Notes under the pieces: model-generated | What the model saw: the letters and a program-made list of their open reading frames with translations, nothing else | Told to the model about the DNA's origin: nothing | Database searches by the model: none | In this document: one piece after another, positions 42,516-50,994 of the stretch | Position numbering within the stretch: position 1 is the first letter of the stretch | How the letters are laid out: every line of letters starts with the position of its first letter | Translations under genes and position numbers: made by a program | Assembly: GCF_013155375.1 (NCBI RefSeq) | Contig: NZ_JABJQY010000002.1 | Location: 2,294,001 to 2,358,000 of the forward strand | Reading direction: 5' to 3' | Length of the DNA: 64,000 nt | From: Nocardioides sp. zg-1308 | Lineage (GTDB): Bacteria; Actinomycetota; Actinomycetes; Propionibacteriales; Nocardioidaceae

Positions 42516-43961
42516 TCAGGCCCCCGCCCCGGGCGTGCGCGCGGCGAGCGCGGCCAGCGCCTGCGGGAAGATCTCTGCCGGCGGGGTGACCAGGCCGGCG
42601 CCGACCTGGCCCACGCCCGCCACGCGACCGGCCATGCCGGTGTTGATCTGGGGCAGGATGCCGGTGCGGCAGACCTTGCTCACGTCGATGCCGGTCGGGG
42701 TGCCCTGGAACTCCAGGACGGGCACGGACCACCGCGGGTTCTCGGCGAGGGTGATCTCGTGCATCCGGCGGGTGGTCGCGAGCGCGTCGGGCACCGACCC
42801 GCCGACGAGGCGGACGATCGCGGGTGCGGTGGCCATCGCGAAGCCGCCGATGCCGGCGGTCTCGGTGATCGCGGAGTCGCCGATGTCGGCGTTGGCGTCG
42901 TCGGGGCCGTAGTCGCCGAGGAACAGCCCCTCGGCCACCTGCGCGGGACCGGTGAACCACTCGTCGCCGGTGCCCGAGACCTGGATACCGAAGTCGGTGC
43001 CGTTGCGGGCCATCGCCACGACCATCGTCGAGCCGGGGATGTCGCGCCCGGCGTCGAGGGCCAGCTTGCAGGCCGGCATCGCGAGGTTGAGGAAGAAGTG
43101 GTCGTTGCCGCCGACGAAGCGCAGCGCCTCGGCCACGTCCGAGCCGTCGAACCCGGCGTCGGCACCGCTGGCGACCATCGCCGGAGCGAGGTCGCGCAGC
43201 AGCATCAGCGTGCCGGCGCGGTTGCGGTTGTGGGCCTCGTCGCCCATCTGCAGCATCTGGGTGAGGATGCCGGTCACGTCGACCGGCCCGGACTCCGCCA
43301 CGACCGCCCGGGTCGAGGCCTGCAGCAGCGGGCCCAGGACCTCGCCCATCCAGCGCAGCCGGGCGAGCACCTCGGGTCCGTAGGCGCCGTAGCGCAGGAC
43401 CTTGCCGAGGCCCTCGTTGAGCGAGCAGTAGGTGCGCCGGCCCGTGGTGCCGTCCTCGAGCACCCACATCCACATCGAGGGGGTGACGACGCCGGCCATC
43501 GGTCCGACGGCGCTGCGGTGGTGGCAGGGCTCCAGGCTCACGGAGCTGCCGGACTCGAAGAGCGCGACCGCGTCCTCGGGGTCGGTTACGAGGCCCTCGA
43601 GCGCCGCACCCCCCATGAGGGCGCCGCGCAGGGGACCGGACGCCCGGTCCCAGCCGATCGGCGGGCCGGCGTGGAGGAACTGGCCCGGCTCGAGGCCGAG
43701 GACCTCGGACGCCGGGGCGACGTCGACGAGGGTGGCGGTCACGCCGAGCACCGCCTCGACCGCGCGGCGGTTGGCGTCCGGGCGGCGCGGGTCGGTGGCG
43801 ACCGCGGCGAGGTCCGCCTCGGTGCCGGGCATCGGCGGCCGCCAGTCGACGCGCTCCACGCCGACGGCCTGGCCCGCGACCGCCTCGGCGAACATGTCGG
43901 CACCGCAGGTGACGACCGTGGGACCGGTGGCCCCGGGGGTGACGACGGTGGGTTCGCTCAT
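42516..43961 (-). CDS. DUF1116 protein, AllG (YlbE)-like subunit of oxamate carbamoyltransferase
   Basis: The product has 481 residues. Family landmarks are VDVAPASEVLGLEPGQFLHA, EPCHHRSAVGPMAGVVTPSM, RRTYCSLNEGLGKVLRYGAY, QMGDEAHNRNRAGT and GGNDHFFLNLAMPACK. In E. coli the DUF1116 protein YlbE (AllG) acts with FdrA (AllF) and YlbF (AllH) to convert oxalurate and phosphate to oxamate and carbamoyl phosphate. All three homologues are adjacent here in the order DUF2877-FdrA-DUF1116. The ATG overlaps the FdrA stop by 1 nt. The substrate in this organism is inferred only. Confidence 0.88.
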   Translation of the reverse strand: MSEPTVVTPGATGPTVVTCGADMFAEAVAGQAVGVERVDWRPPMPGTEADLAAVATDPRRPDANRRAVEAVLGVTATLVDVAPASEVLGLEPGQFLHAGPPIGWDRASGPLRGALMGGAALEGLVTDPEDAVALFESGSSVSLEPCHHRSAVGPMAGVVTPSMWMWVLEDGTTGRRTYCSLNEGLGKVLRYGAYGPEVLARLRWMGEVLGPLLQASTRAVVAESGPVDVTGILTQMLQMGDEAHNRNRAGTLMLLRDLAPAMVASGADAGFDGSDVAEALRFVGGNDHFFLNLAMPACKLALDAGRDIPGSTMVVAMARNGTDFGIQVSGTGDEWFTGPAQVAEGLFLGDYGPDDANADIGDSAITETAGIGGFAMATAPAIVRLVGGSVPDALATTRRMHEITLAENPRWSVPVLEFQGTPTGIDVSKVCRTGILPQINTGMAGRVAGVGQVGAGLVTPPAEIFPQALAALAARTPGAGA

Positions 43962-45466
43962 CACGACGCCTCCAGCTGGCTGAGCAGGTCGAGCGCGCGG
44001 CGGGTGGCCGCGGCGTTGGACAGGTGCACCTCGGCGCCGGCCGCGACGAGCGCGTCGCGCTGGGCGGTGAGGCCCTGCGGGTCGAGGTCGGTGCCGACCA
44101 GGCTGACGACCACCGGGACGGGCCGGTCTGCGCGCGCCGCCGCGATGGCGGGCGCGAGACCCGCCGCCGGGTCGGGCTCGGCGCCGTGGCCGAGCACGAG
44201 GTCGAGCAGCAGGACGCCGGTCGCGGGGTCGGCCGCCGCGCGGGCCAGCTGCTCGTTGCGCAGCGTGGGGTCGATCATCGGGTGCGCCCGGCCCTGGGTG
44301 AGGGCGTCGTCGCCGAAGTCGACCATCGTGTGGGTGTCCACGAGCAGCTCGTCGGGCGCCAGGGCGAGGTCGTCGGCGAGCGGGATGTTGCTGCGGATCG
44401 GGCCAAGGGCCTCGGTCGCCATCAGCATGGACTCGTCGCAGAGGGTGCCGCCGACGAAGAGCCCACGCAGCAGCGGTCCCGTGGCGGCACCGGTGTTGTG
44501 CGCGCCGGCGACCGGCCACTGCGGGGCGTCGTGGCCGAGGCGGGCGAGGACGGCCTCGGCGACCGCGGTGAGGTCGCGCTGACCGGGTCCGAGCAGGCCC
44601 AGCTCGACGGGCGTGCCGAGGGCCTCGGCCTCCGTCGCGAGGGCGTCGGCGACCTCGGGCGCCGGTGGCTTGGAGACGACCACGACCAGGTCGACGTCGG
44701 CGTCGGCGTCCAGCCGGCGCAGCGCCTCGCGGGTCGCGAGCCCGCCCACCGCGGCGGACAGGTCGCGCCCGCCGACGCCGAGCGCGTGGCGCACGCCGAC
44801 GCCGTCGCTGCCGTGGGCCGCCAGCTCCTCACCGGCGTGGTGCAGCAGCGCCAGCAGCTGCTGGCAGCCCGTGCCGGAGGCGGCGACGAGGCCGATGCGC
44901 CCGGGGCGCACCGTGTTGGCGAAGCCGAGGCCGACGCCGTCGATGACCGCGGTCCCGCAGTCGGGACCCATCACGATCGCGCCGCGCGTGGCGGCGTACG
45001 TCTTGAGGGCGACCTCCTCGGCGACCGGGACGTTGTCGCTGAAGACCATCACGTCGTGGCCGGACTCGAGGGCGTCCATCGCCTCGACCGTCGCGCTCGC
45101 GCCGGGCACCGAGACGAGGGCGACGGCGCCCGGGCCGGCGTGCCGCAGCGCCGACCCCGTGGTCCGCGGCGGCGCCACCCGGCTGTCGCCGGAGCCGGGC
45201 CGGGTGGGGACGAGGGCGGCATCGACGGCCGCGAGCGCGGCGCCCAGCTCGGCGTCGTCATCGAGGCGCAGCGCGACCACCATGTCGTTGGGCGAGGACC
45301 CCGGCACGTCGAAGCCCATGCCGGCGAGCACCTCGAGGTTGAGCCCGGTGGCCATCGCCACCTGCGCGGCCACCACGCCCGGCGTGGCCTGCACCGCGCG
45401 GCTCACCTGCAGCAGGGTGACGGAGTCGGCGTACGCGCCGGGGCGGAGCTCGACGTGGTCCTTCAC
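43961..45466 (-). CDS. fdrA: FdrA (AllF-like) protein, succinyl-CoA-synthetase-like subunit
   Basis: The product has 501 residues. Landmarks are ELRPGAYADSVTLLQVSRAV, TGLNLEVLAGMGFDVP, GAIVMGPDCGTAVIDGVGLG, GRIGLVAASGTGCQQLLALL and GVGGRDLSAAVGG, the CoA-ligase-type fold of the FdrA family. The protein is at the usual length. I chose GTG 45466 because AAGGA lies 6 nt upstream and the family starts at ELRPG; the frame is open further back within the DUF2877 gene. It is the central subunit of the predicted carbamoyltransferase. Confidence 0.9.
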   Translation of the reverse strand: MKDHVELRPGAYADSVTLLQVSRAVQATPGVVAAQVAMATGLNLEVLAGMGFDVPGSSPNDMVVALRLDDDAELGAALAAVDAALVPTRPGSGDSRVAPPRTTGSALRHAGPGAVALVSVPGASATVEAMDALESGHDVMVFSDNVPVAEEVALKTYAATRGAIVMGPDCGTAVIDGVGLGFANTVRPGRIGLVAASGTGCQQLLALLHHAGEELAAHGSDGVGVRHALGVGGRDLSAAVGGLATREALRRLDADADVDLVVVVSKPPAPEVADALATEAEALGTPVELGLLGPGQRDLTAVAEAVLARLGHDAPQWPVAGAHNTGAATGPLLRGLFVGGTLCDESMLMATEALGPIRSNIPLADDLALAPDELLVDTHTMVDFGDDALTQGRAHPMIDPTLRNEQLARAAADPATGVLLLDLVLGHGAEPDPAAGLAPAIAAARADRPVPVVVSLVGTDLDPQGLTAQRDALVAAGAEVHLSNAAATRRALDLLSQLEAS

Positions 45467-45476
45467 GACTGGTCCT

Positions 45477-46211
45477 TCATGCGGCCCTCCCGGGGCGGTC
45501 GGTGGAGACGGAGGCCAGGGCGAGCCCGGCTCCGGCGAGGAGGCCGGCGCCCGAGGTGGCGCCGACGGCGAGCAGGGCATCGGTGGCGGCGGCGGTGGGG
45601 TCGGCCAGCCACGCGGCGAGCTCGGGCAGCGCCTCCCCGCGGAGCGCGCAGTCGAGCAGCGTGGCGGACAGGAGCGTGGTGACGCCCAGCCGCCGGCGGA
45701 GGTCCGCGACGAGCGCCGGGTCGGGGAGGCCGAGGGCCGCCCGGGTGAGGAACCACCCGGCGAGCACGTCGTCGCCGAGCGGGGTCAACCCCGGGCCGCG
45801 CCCGAGCAGCCGGTCGACGTGCGCGGGGGTGAGCCGGCCGTCGGCAGGGAGGTCCCAGCCGTACGCCGTCACCGCGGCCGGTGTGGGCGGGACGACGTCG
45901 TGGCGCCCGACGCGGGCGACGCCGGGGTCGGCGAGGCGCACCACCCGGAGCTCCTGGTCGCCGACCACCAGCGTCCCGCCGTGCACCGCCACGGGCAGCC
46001 CGGCGAGGTGCGCGAGGTCGGGCAGCGTCGACCACACGGCGCACGGCACCCGGGTCGCCGTGGCGGACACCAGGCCGACGCACCAGCCGTCGAGGTCGAC
46101 GTAGACGCCGGTCGCGCTCGCGTGCAGCACGCGGCGGGGTCCGTCGTGGGCCGCGGCCAGCCGCGACCGCACGCGGGTCGGTGCAGCCACCGGAACCTGG
46201 CGGGCGATCAC
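45477..46211 (-). CDS. DUF2877 protein, AllH (YlbF)-like subunit
   Basis: The product has 244 residues. HVDRLLGRGPGLTPLGDDVL and AGWFLTRAALGLPDP are the family hallmark (GxGxGLTPxGDDxLxG). With FdrA and DUF1116 it forms the AllFGH set. The GTG at 46211 is preceded at 7 nt by TAGCGT on the minus strand, which fits a leaderless transcript for the whole trio. It is divergent from the PucR-type gene, with 66 bp between the start codons. Confidence 0.85.
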   Translation of the reverse strand: MIARQVPVAAPTRVRSRLAAAHDGPRRVLHASATGVYVDLDGWCVGLVSATATRVPCAVWSTLPDLAHLAGLPVAVHGGTLVVGDQELRVVRLADPGVARVGRHDVVPPTPAAVTAYGWDLPADGRLTPAHVDRLLGRGPGLTPLGDDVLAGWFLTRAALGLPDPALVADLRRRLGVTTLLSATLLDCALRGEALPELAAWLADPTAAATDALLAVGATSGAGLLAGAGLALASVSTDRPGRAA

Positions 46212-46218
46212 TCCCCAG

Positions 46219-46224
46219 ACGCTA
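46219..46224 (-). promoter_or_regulatory. TAGCGT -10 hexamer for the DUF2877-fdrA-DUF1116 operon
   Basis: On the minus strand TAGCGT is followed by 7 nt and the GTG at 46211. The plus-strand hexamer CAGACT at 46236-46241 faces the pucR gene, so divergent promoters sit about 12 bp apart. Confidence 0.45.
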
Positions 46225-46253
46225 GCGGCACGTGACAGACTCGCGAATGTGAG

Positions 46254-46279
46254 AACTTGTCAGCGCAGGGGGCAGATGT
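46254..46279 (+). promoter_or_regulatory. Candidate PucR operator: AACTTGTCA and GGCAGATGT blocks
   Basis: AACTTGTCA (46254-46262) and GGCAGATGT (46271-46279) are 8 bp apart. The same two blocks occur upstream of the permease gene at 48085-48121, 19 bp apart, so they differ by 11 bp, one helical turn. The second block touches the chosen GTG start. Confidence 0.5.
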
Positions 46280-47573
46280 GGGCCAAGACTTGATGAACGA
46301 CCCGGAGGCGGTGGCGGCGCTCGAGCGCGCCGACGCGCTGCACACGGCGCTGACCCACATCGTGCTCGAGGGCGGCGACCTGGCCGCGATCGCCGAGGCC
46401 GTCGGCGACGCGCTGGGCTGCGGCGTCGTCTTCACCTCGACCGACGGCCGGGAGCGCGCCGCCCACCTCGACGAGGCGCAGCGCGAGTCGCTGGCGGCCG
46501 CCGACCTGCTCGACCCGACCGGTCGCCTGCGCGTCGAGCGGATCGACCCCGACGGCACCGCCGTGGGCGAGGGGGAGGCGCTCGTGCGCCGCGTCGTGGC
46601 CGCCGGCGTCGACCTGGCGCGGCTCGTCGCGCTGCGCCCGGACGGCACCATCCACTCCTCCGACGTGCACGCCCTGGAGCGGGCGGCGATCGTGGCGGCG
46701 CTGCTCGTCACGCGCGTCGAGGCGATCACCGCGGTGGAGAACAAGTACCGCGGCGACTTCCTCCGCGACGTGTTCCTCGGCCGCGCCGGCGAGGAGGACT
46801 ACGTCGCCGAGCACGCCCAGGCCTTCGGCTGGCACCTCGACCGCCCGGTCCTGGTGGTGGTCGCGGTCCTCGACCCCGACGCGATCGCCGCCCTCGGGCC
46901 GGACCCGGAGGAGCGCCGCGCGTGGCAGGACCGGTTCGCGCAGGCCTGGCGCCAGGTCGCCGCGACGGTCGACGGCAGCATCGCGTCGGTCGCGTTCAGC
47001 CGCGAGGTGGTCACGCTGGTCCCGGTCGGCACCCCGGTCGGGAGCGCTCCCGGTGGCCCGGGCGGCGGAGTGGGGGACCACGGCGCGGTCGACCGGATCA
47101 TCGAGGCGGTCCGCGGCGACCGCGGCGGCGGCCGGGTCGCGTTCTCGGCCGGCGTCAGCCGCGTCGCGAACGGCCTCGGCGACCTTCCCGAGGCGTTCCG
47201 CCAGGCTCAGCGAGCCGTCGAGATCGGCCGTCGGGTGCACGGCGGGGGATCGGTCACCCGCTTCGACCAGCTCGGCCTGCACCGGCTCCTCGCGCTCGTG
47301 CCCGACAGCGCCGAGCTGACCTCGTTCGCCGCCGACGTCCTCGGTCCGCTGGCCGAGCGCACGCCGGAGGCGGCCGACCTGCGCGAGACGCTGCAGGTGC
47401 TGCTCGACACCAACTTCAACGTGGCCGAGGCGGCCCGCGCCCAGTTCTTCCACTACAACACGATGCGCTACCGCGTCGGCAAGCTGCAGCGCCTCCTCGG
47501 CCCCGTCGCCAGCGACCCGCACCTGCGCCTCGACGTGGCCGTCGCGCTGCGCGCGCTGGAGATCGTGGGCTAG
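46278..47573 (+). CDS. PucR-type transcriptional regulator (purine/ureide catabolism)
   Basis: The product has 431 residues. The N-terminal part (ALTHIVLEGGDLAAIAEAVG and VVFTSTDGRERA) resembles a GAF-like sensor, the middle is the GGDEF-like spacer of PucR/CdaR proteins, and the C-terminus is the HTH_30: LQVLLDTNFNVAEAARAQFF followed by HYNTMRYRVGKLQRLLG. Family members control purine, allantoin and other catabolic genes. GTG 46278 has GGGGG upstream; ATG 46293 is also possible. It is divergent from the AllFGH-like trio and lies upstream of the permease/Mo-hydroxylase operon, so it probably governs both. Confidence 0.9.
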   Translation: MGQDLMNDPEAVAALERADALHTALTHIVLEGGDLAAIAEAVGDALGCGVVFTSTDGRERAAHLDEAQRESLAAADLLDPTGRLRVERIDPDGTAVGEGEALVRRVVAAGVDLARLVALRPDGTIHSSDVHALERAAIVAALLVTRVEAITAVENKYRGDFLRDVFLGRAGEEDYVAEHAQAFGWHLDRPVLVVVAVLDPDAIAALGPDPEERRAWQDRFAQAWRQVAATVDGSIASVAFSREVVTLVPVGTPVGSAPGGPGGGVGDHGAVDRIIEAVRGDRGGGRVAFSAGVSRVANGLGDLPEAFRQAQRAVEIGRRVHGGGSVTRFDQLGLHRLLALVPDSAELTSFAADVLGPLAERTPEAADLRETLQVLLDTNFNVAEAARAQFFHYNTMRYRVGKLQRLLGPVASDPHLRLDVAVALRALEIVG

Positions 47574-47586
47574 CGCGGCAGCGCCC

Positions 47587-48048
47587 TCAGGCCAGCGGCT
47601 TCTCGTAGAACACCCGCGTGAAGCCGTGCTCGGTCGTGCGGTGGGTCTCGGTGTAGCCGAGGCGCGTGTAGAGCCGCTGGTTCTCGAGCATCGTCTCGTG
47701 GGTGTAGAGCCGGATCCGGTGCAGGCCGTGCGCCAGCGCCCGCGACTCCGCCAGGTCGAGGAGCCTCCGTCCGTGGCCCCGGCCGTGGTGGTCCGGCGGC
47801 ACCGCGACGTTCTCGAGCAGCATCGTGTCGGGCTCGGGGACCAGGATGAGGAAGCCCACGACCTCGCCGTCGACGGTCGCGACCCACGCCTCGGAGCCCT
47901 CGACCGCGCCGGCGTAGTCGGTCTCCATGGGCCCGGGACGCAGCCCGCCCATCCGCGCGACGTAGGGCGAGTACGCCGCCTCGGCGATCTGCTGCAGCGC
48001 CGGGACGTCCGCGGCCGTCGCGCGGCGGAGCTCGGTGTCGGCGGTCAT
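47587..48048 (-). CDS. GNAT-family N-acetyltransferase
   Basis: The product has 153 residues. VVGFLILVPEPDTMLLENVAV is the central strand pair, followed by HHGRGHGRRLLDLAESRALA with the acetyl-CoA-binding QxxGxG/A-type loop (here GRGHGR), and NQRLYTRLGYTET is the conserved C-terminal segment. Start ATG 48048. The substrate is unknown. It interrupts the catabolic island on the opposite strand and may be unrelated to it. Confidence 0.88.
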   Translation of the reverse strand: MTADTELRRATAADVPALQQIAEAAYSPYVARMGGLRPGPMETDYAGAVEGSEAWVATVDGEVVGFLILVPEPDTMLLENVAVPPDHHGRGHGRRLLDLAESRALAHGLHRIRLYTHETMLENQRLYTRLGYTETHRTTEHGFTRVFYEKPLA

Positions 48049-48084
48049 GTGGGCATTGTCGTACGTCGGGTGGACCCGCGGAAT

Positions 48085-48121
48085 AACTTGTCATCGACCC
48101 CGGCGTTCCTTCGGCAGATGT
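48085..48121 (+). promoter_or_regulatory. Candidate PucR-regulon operator upstream of the permease
   Basis: AACTTGTCA (48085-48093) and GGCAGATGT (48113-48121) repeat the blocks seen before pucR. The 12-mer CCTTCGGCAGAT (48108-48119) also occurs inverted at 62489-62500, before the hydantoinase A gene. Confidence 0.5.
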
Positions 48122-48200
48122 CGCCAGTGAGGGTGTGTGATGTGGCGCACTAGTTTGTGGCTTCTCGGGTACACATCCCCGCCGAACTGGAGGCCTGCAC

Positions 48201-49631
48201 ATGTCGATGTTCAAGTGGGACGTGGTCGATCCCGCCCCGGGTGAGTCGGTCCTCCCGCGGCAGCGCCTGCCGTGGGGCAAGACGATCGGGCTCGGTGCCC
48301 AGCACGTCGTCGCGATGTTCGGCGCCACCTTCGTCTTCCCGCTGGTGATGGGGCTCGACGCCAACCTCGCCATCATGTTCTCGGGCCTCTGCACGATCTT
48401 GTTCCTGCTCATCGTGCAGAACCGGGTGCCGAGCTACCTCGGCACCAGCGCCTCCTTCGTGGCCTCCGTCGCGGCGATCCGCGCGCTCGACGAGGGCAAT
48501 GACTCCTCCTACGTGACGGGCGCGATCCTCGTCGGCGGGCTCGTGCTGGCCGCGGTCGGCGTGCTCGTCCACTTCGCCGGCGCCGGCCTCATCCACCGGA
48601 TCCTGCCGCCGGCCGTGACCGGCGCGGTCGTCATGCTGATCGGCTTCAACCTCGCCCCGGTCGTGGCCGGCGTCTACTGGCCGCAGGACCAGTGGATCGC
48701 CCTGGCGACCGCGGCCTTCATGGTCTTCGCGGCGGTGGCCCTGCCCGGCTTCTGGTCCCGCGTGGCCGTCTTCCTGGCGCTGATCTTCGGCTACGTCCTG
48801 TCCTACGTCGCCGACCTGCTGTTCGGACCCATCACGTCCGTCCTCGGCGGCGCCACCGAGGCCACCGAGCACGACCGCGTCTCCTGGGCCGGGGTCGAGG
48901 CCGCGAGCTGGATCGGCTTCCCGAGCGGCACGCTTGCCGACGGCGTCTCCGTGGTCCACGGCCCGTCCTTCTCGCTGACCGCCATCCTGCTCGTCCTGCC
49001 CGGCGTCATCGCGCTCGTCGCGGAGAACACCGGCCACGTCAAGGCGGTCGCCGAGATGACCGGCGAGGACCTCGACCCCTACATGGGCCGCGCCATCGGT
49101 GCCGACGGCATCGCCACCGCCTTCGCCAGCGCCTTCGGCGGCTCGCCCACCACGACGTACGCCGAGAACATCGGCGTCATGGGCGCCACGCGGGTCTACT
49201 CCGTCGCGGCCTACTACGTCGCCGCGATCGTGGCGATCCTGCTCGGCCTCTGCCCGAAGTTCGGCGCGATCGTCAACGCGACCCCCGGTGGGGTGCTCGG
49301 CGGCATCACGGTTGTGCTCTACGGGATGATCGGTCTGGTGGGTGCCAAGATCTGGGTCGAGAACAACATCGACTTCGGCAACCCGGTCAACATGGTCGGC
49401 CTCGCCGCCGGCCTGATCGCCGGCATCGGCGGCGTGACCCTCACCTTCGGCGACGACTTCGAGCTCGGCGGCATCGCGCTCGGCACCATCCTCGTCATCG
49501 TCTTCTTCCACATGGTCAAGGGTCGCGGCGACCACCGCTCCGGCTCCGGCAACGTCACCCGCAACCTCAGCCACCCCGACTACGACGGTGGCGTCGACGA
49601 CGTCGCCTCCGGAGGTCCCGCGCCCCGATGA
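48201..49631 (+). CDS. NCS2-family nucleobase permease, UraA/RutG-like
   Basis: The product has 476 residues with about 14 hydrophobic segments. VVAMFGATFVFPLVMG opens the fold, VAENTGHVKAV is in the helix-8 region, and GGSPTTTYAENIGVMG is the NCS2 signature. The TTYxENIG form is that of uracil transporters; xanthine and urate members have a different sequence with Gln-Asn here, so a pyrimidine or similar ring is the likelier substrate. GGAGG precedes the ATG. The stop overlaps the CoxM-like start by 4 bp, tying uptake to the Mo hydroxylase. Confidence 0.88.
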   Translation: MSMFKWDVVDPAPGESVLPRQRLPWGKTIGLGAQHVVAMFGATFVFPLVMGLDANLAIMFSGLCTILFLLIVQNRVPSYLGTSASFVASVAAIRALDEGNDSSYVTGAILVGGLVLAAVGVLVHFAGAGLIHRILPPAVTGAVVMLIGFNLAPVVAGVYWPQDQWIALATAAFMVFAAVALPGFWSRVAVFLALIFGYVLSYVADLLFGPITSVLGGATEATEHDRVSWAGVEAASWIGFPSGTLADGVSVVHGPSFSLTAILLVLPGVIALVAENTGHVKAVAEMTGEDLDPYMGRAIGADGIATAFASAFGGSPTTTYAENIGVMGATRVYSVAAYYVAAIVAILLGLCPKFGAIVNATPGGVLGGITVVLYGMIGLVGAKIWVENNIDFGNPVNMVGLAAGLIAGIGGVTLTFGDDFELGGIALGTILVIVFFHMVKGRGDHRSGSGNVTRNLSHPDYDGGVDDVASGGPAPR

Positions 49632-50478
49632 AGCCCGCACCCTTCGCCTACCTGCGCCCCACCACCCTCGAGGAGGCCCTCGCGGCCCTCGCCGGGGAGC
49701 AGGGGGCGAAGGTGCTGGCCGGCGGCCAGTCGCTGGTGCCGCTGCTGTCCATGCGGCTGGCGGCGCCGTCGATGCTGGTGGACGTCAACGGCCTCCCGGA
49801 CCTCGACCACGTCCACTGCGACCCGTCGGGCGTGCGCATCGGGGCCCTCGCCCGGCACGCCCACGTGCTCGGCTCCGCGGAGGCCGCCGAGGTCCAGCCG
49901 CTGCTCGCGCTGGCGCTGTCCCACGTCGCGCACCCGACGATCCGCAACCGGGGCACCACCGTGGGCTCCATCGTGCACGCCGACGCCGCGGCGGAGATGC
50001 CGATGGTGCTGCGGCTCCTGGAGGGATCGGTCGACGTCGCGTCGGTGCGCGGTCGTCGTACGATCCCGGCGGCGGAGCTGTTCGCCGGACCGCTCGAGTC
50101 GACGCTGGCCCACGACGAGCTCGCCGTGGAGGCGTTCTTCCCGGCCCTGCCCGCCGGCGCCGGCGTCGCGTTCCAGGAGATCGCGAGGCGCCACGGCGAC
50201 TACGCGCTCGTCGGCGTCGCCGCGCTCGTCGAGACCGACGGGGACGAGGTGACCCGCGCGAGGGTCGGGTTCGTCTCGGTCAGCGACGTCCCCGTCGTCG
50301 TCGACGTGACCCATGCGCTCGACGCCCCTGCGACCGCGGCGCTCGCCGAGCTCGACCCGGCCCAGGACATCCATGCCACCGCGGCCTACCGCGCGCACCT
50401 GGTCAGCGTGCTGACCCCGCGCGTGCTGGCCGCCGCGACCGACCACGCCCGCTCCCGGGCACGAGAGGTGAGCCCCGC

Positions 50479-50482
<4 letters not shown>
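49628..50482 (+). CDS. Molybdenum hydroxylase, FAD subunit (CoxM/XdhB-like)
   Basis: The product has 284 residues. PFAYLRPTTLEEALAALAG opens the FAD-binding domain; AKVLAGGQSLVPLLSMRLA and TIRNRGTTVGSIVHADAAAE are the two flavin-binding motifs of the CO/xanthine dehydrogenase medium subunit. It relays electrons from the Fe-S clusters to the acceptor. It overlaps genes on both sides by 4 bp, so permease, M, S and L subunits, CoxG and amidase form one operon. Confidence 0.92.
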
Positions 50483-50990
<508 letters not shown>

Positions 50991-50994
<4 letters not shown>

